NCBI GenBank assembly: GCA_012837465.1
Contig: DURG01000121.1
Span: 1-5,731, forward strand
Origin: Propionibacterium sp.
GTDB taxonomy: Bacteria; Actinomycetota; Actinomycetes; Propionibacteriales; Propionibacteriaceae
DNA: 5,731 nucleotides
Reading direction: 5' to 3'
Shown: piece after piece, positions 4,547 through 5,731 of the stretch
Numbering within the stretch: position 1 is the first letter of the stretch
Layout of the letters: each line of letters opens with the position of its first letter
Made by a program: the position numbers and the translations under genes
Notes under the pieces: generated by a model
What the model saw: only the letters and a program-made list of their open reading frames with translations
What the model was told of the DNA's origin: nothing
Database searches by the model: none

Positions 4547-5410
4547 TTACTGCGTGCGCGACTGCGGCAGCTTCGTGGAGCCGATGCGCCGGGGGTTGGA
4601 TGCTGGCGGTACGACTGGGCCGATGTCTCCGTCTGGCGCCTCATCCAGATCCATGATCACGGGAGCGTGGTCACTGGGCAGTTTGCCCTTGCGGGCGGCA
4701 CGGTCGACCCATGCGGCGGCCACGCGGTTGGCCACCTGCTGCGAGGCGAGGACCAGGTCGATGCGCATCCCCAGGTCCTGGTGGAACATCCCCGCCCGGT
4801 AGTCCCAGTACGAGAACAGTCGTTCCCGCCCGGGCCAGTGGGCGCGCACCACGTCGATGAGCCCGAGGGCCGCGACGCGTTGCCGCTCCTCAGCCGTCAC
4901 GTGCGTGTGGCCAACGTAGGCTGCCGGGTCGAACACGTCGATGTCGGCCGGGGCGACGTTGATGTCGCCGCACAGCGCCACGTCGGCCGGCCCGCCAGAG
5001 ATGGCGGCGGCCAACGCGTCGAACCAGGCCAGCTTGTACTGGTAATGGTCGGAGCCCACCTCGCGCCCGTTGGGCACGTAGAGGCTGTGGATCCGGACTC
5101 CCGCACAGGTGGCGCTGAGCGCACGGGCCTCGACGACGTCGCGGTAGGCCGGTTGCCCGGCGAAGTTGCGCTCCACGTCGTCGAGTCCCACCCGGGAGAG
5201 CAGCGCCACCCCGTTGAAGCCGCCCGACCCGTGGTGGGCGAAGCGGTACCCGAGTGCAGCCAGCGGCTCCGTGAAGAGGTCGCTGAAGACATCGTCGGTG
5301 AGCTTCGTCTCTTGCAGGCACACGACGTCCGGCTGGCGCTGCTGCAACCAGTCCAGCAGCCTGGGAAGGCGTTGCCGGGCCGAGTTGACGTTCCATGTGG
5401 CGATCCTCAC
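4547..5410 (-). CDS. xthA: Exodeoxyribonuclease III (AP endonuclease, ExoIII/APE1 family)
   Basis: The 287-residue enzyme cleaves abasic sites and removes 3' blocking groups in base excision repair, acting in the step after glycosylases such as Tag. All catalytic motifs are present: WNVNSAR with N7, QETK with the metal-binding E34, FNGVALLSR (65-73), Y111 in LYVPNG, GDINVAP with D149 and N151, RIDLVLAS with D218, and SDHAPV with D247/H248. The core ends near residue 256; the last ~31 residues (Pro-rich, then NPRRIGSTK) extend beyond the usual ~260-270-residue length and show no motif. The start is GTG 5410, because MRIATWNVNSAR is the normal N-terminus. No Shine-Dalgarno is present; a -10-like TAGCCT six bases upstream suggests a leaderless message. 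The DUF1707 gene follows after 10 bases. Confidence 0.95.
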   Translation of the reverse strand: MRIATWNVNSARQRLPRLLDWLQQRQPDVVCLQETKLTDDVFSDLFTEPLAALGYRFAHHGSGGFNGVALLSRVGLDDVERNFAGQPAYRDVVEARALSATCAGVRIHSLYVPNGREVGSDHYQYKLAWFDALAAAISGGPADVALCGDINVAPADIDVFDPAAYVGHTHVTAEERQRVAALGLIDVVRAHWPGRERLFSYWDYRAGMFHQDLGMRIDLVLASQQVANRVAAAWVDRAARKGKLPSDHAPVIMDLDEAPDGDIGPVVPPASNPRRIGSTKLPQSRTQ

Positions 5411-5416
5411 GCTGCG

Positions 5417-5422
5417 AGGCTA
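5417..5422 (-). promoter_or_regulatory. Probable -10 element of xthA (leaderless start)
   Basis: TAGCCT on the - strand (TAnnnT) is separated by six bases from the GTG at 5410. This places the transcription start at or next to the first base of the start codon. No Shine-Dalgarno is present, as expected for leaderless actinobacterial genes. No convincing -35 is visible. Confidence 0.45.
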
Positions 5423-5460
5423 CCCGTGCGGTGTGTCGAACTCGAGGTCTGCTTGGTGGC

Positions 5461-5555
5461 CCTTCGTCCTGTCGCGGCCCTCGTTCCTCGGGCGCGCCAG
5501 GCTCAGGGACCAGCTTTCGTCTTGCGTCGCGAGGCACAGGCGAGGAAGCGAGGGG
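5461..5555. repeat. Repeat-like intergenic sequence between xthA and the HAD gene
   Basis: The 158-base region between the divergent starts contains CCCTCGTTCCTCG (5478-5490), which reappears inverted as CGAGGAAGCGAGGG (5541-5554) with one base difference. It also has the palindrome GGCGCGCC (5491-5498), CAGGCTCAGGGACC (5498-5511), and a rough direct repeat TTCGTCCTGTCGCG / TTCGTCTTGCGTCGCG (5463-5476 and 5517-5532). CAGGCTCAGGGACC matches the core of a dispersed intergenic repeat I recall from actinobacterial genomes (GGTCCCTGAGCCTGTCGAAG). No gene or RNA is apparent. Confidence 0.5.
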
Positions 5556-5556
5556 A

Positions 5557-5562
5557 TAGGGT
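5557..5562 (+). promoter_or_regulatory. Possible -10 element of the HAD gene (leaderless start)
   Basis: TAGGGT (TAnnnT) ends six bases before ATG 5569, the same spacing as on the xthA side. The GAGGGG at 5550-5555 is 13 bases from the ATG, too far for a good ribosome site, so a leaderless message is the better reading, though not certain. Confidence 0.4.
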
Positions 5563-5568
5563 CAAGCC

Positions 5569-5731
5569 ATGCGTGAGCGCCAGGACATCAAAAGTTGGTT
5601 GACAGACATGGACGGGGTGCTCGTCCATGAGAACGACGCCCTGCCCGGCGCGTCCGAACTGATCGAGCAGTGGAAGGCCGACGGAACCGAGTTCCTCGTG
5701 CTGACCAACAACTCGATCTTCACCCCGCGCG
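5569..5731 (+). CDS. NagD-like HAD-IIA family hydrolase (5' part only)
   Basis: The first 54 residues are visible before the window ends. WLTDMDGVLVHENDALPGA carries HAD motif I, DxD at D13 and D15 (nucleophile and acid/base Asp). LVLTNNS (43-49) supplies motif II with T46, and the TNNS form is typical of the NagD / p-nitrophenylphosphatase group (HAD-IIA), which dephosphorylates sugar phosphates or nucleotides. ATG 5569 is chosen because motif I stands near residue 13, as usual. The gene diverges from xthA. The C2-type cap and motif III lie outside the window, so the substrate class cannot be judged. Confidence 0.88.
   Translation, partial: MRERQDIKSWLTDMDGVLVHENDALPGASELIEQWKADGTEFLVLTNNSIFTPR

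Noticed and set aside
3943..4656. Open frame on + opposite the DUF1707 gene
   Set aside because: This is a shadow of the DUF1707 coding sequence, with no supporting start signal or domain.
4433..5602. Long open frame on + opposite xthA
   Set aside because: It is antisense to a complete, motif-perfect xthA, with biased Val/Gly/Arg/His composition and no recognisable domain. It also crosses the HAD start in another frame.

Overview
The window looks like ordinary chromosome from a high-GC Gram-positive bacterium (Actinobacteria). The reasons are strong G/C bias at third codon positions, frequent GTG starts, two starts that look leaderless, and family choices typical of that phylum (DUF1707 protein, Pro/Gln-rich RDD protein, GKEG-type TetR, atypical SDR). 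A propionibacterial relative is my guess; no gene here proves it.

Left block (1-1851). The last codons of an unidentified gene are followed without a gap by a MarR-type regulator, both on +. Converging on it from the - strand is a two-gene operon: tag (3-methyladenine DNA glycosylase I) followed by a TetR-family regulator, whose GTG start overlaps the tag stop by 4 bases. The MarR and TetR coding sequences overlap tail to tail by 34 bases.

Centre (1852-2976). Upstream of tag lies a tRNA with anticodon UUG (Gln). Its acceptor, anticodon and T arms are clean, but it carries about six extra nucleotides. Its encoded CCA is followed almost at once by a decayed piece of an IS481-like element: the element end, a strong terminator hairpin, and the frameshifted C-terminal end of the transposase on the - strand. 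The fragment stops 2-5 bases before the ATG of an SDR-type gene that has lost its glycine-rich nucleotide-binding loop and has no visible promoter. A second terminator separates this gene from the - strand genes to its right.

Right block (3010-5731). On the - strand, read from right to left, are xthA (exodeoxyribonuclease III), a DUF1707-domain protein and an RDD-family membrane protein with an N-terminal octapeptide repeat. A palindrome-rich 108-base gap lies between the last two. Diverging from xthA is the 5' end of a NagD-like HAD phosphatase gene, cut by the window edge. The 158-base intergenic region between them holds repeat-like sequence.

Functionally this is a housekeeping neighbourhood with two base-excision-repair enzymes (Tag, XthA), two one-component regulators and envelope-related genes. 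I see no sign of a new multi-gene system. The least ordinary part is the tRNA / IS remnant / damaged SDR junction at 1928-2270.
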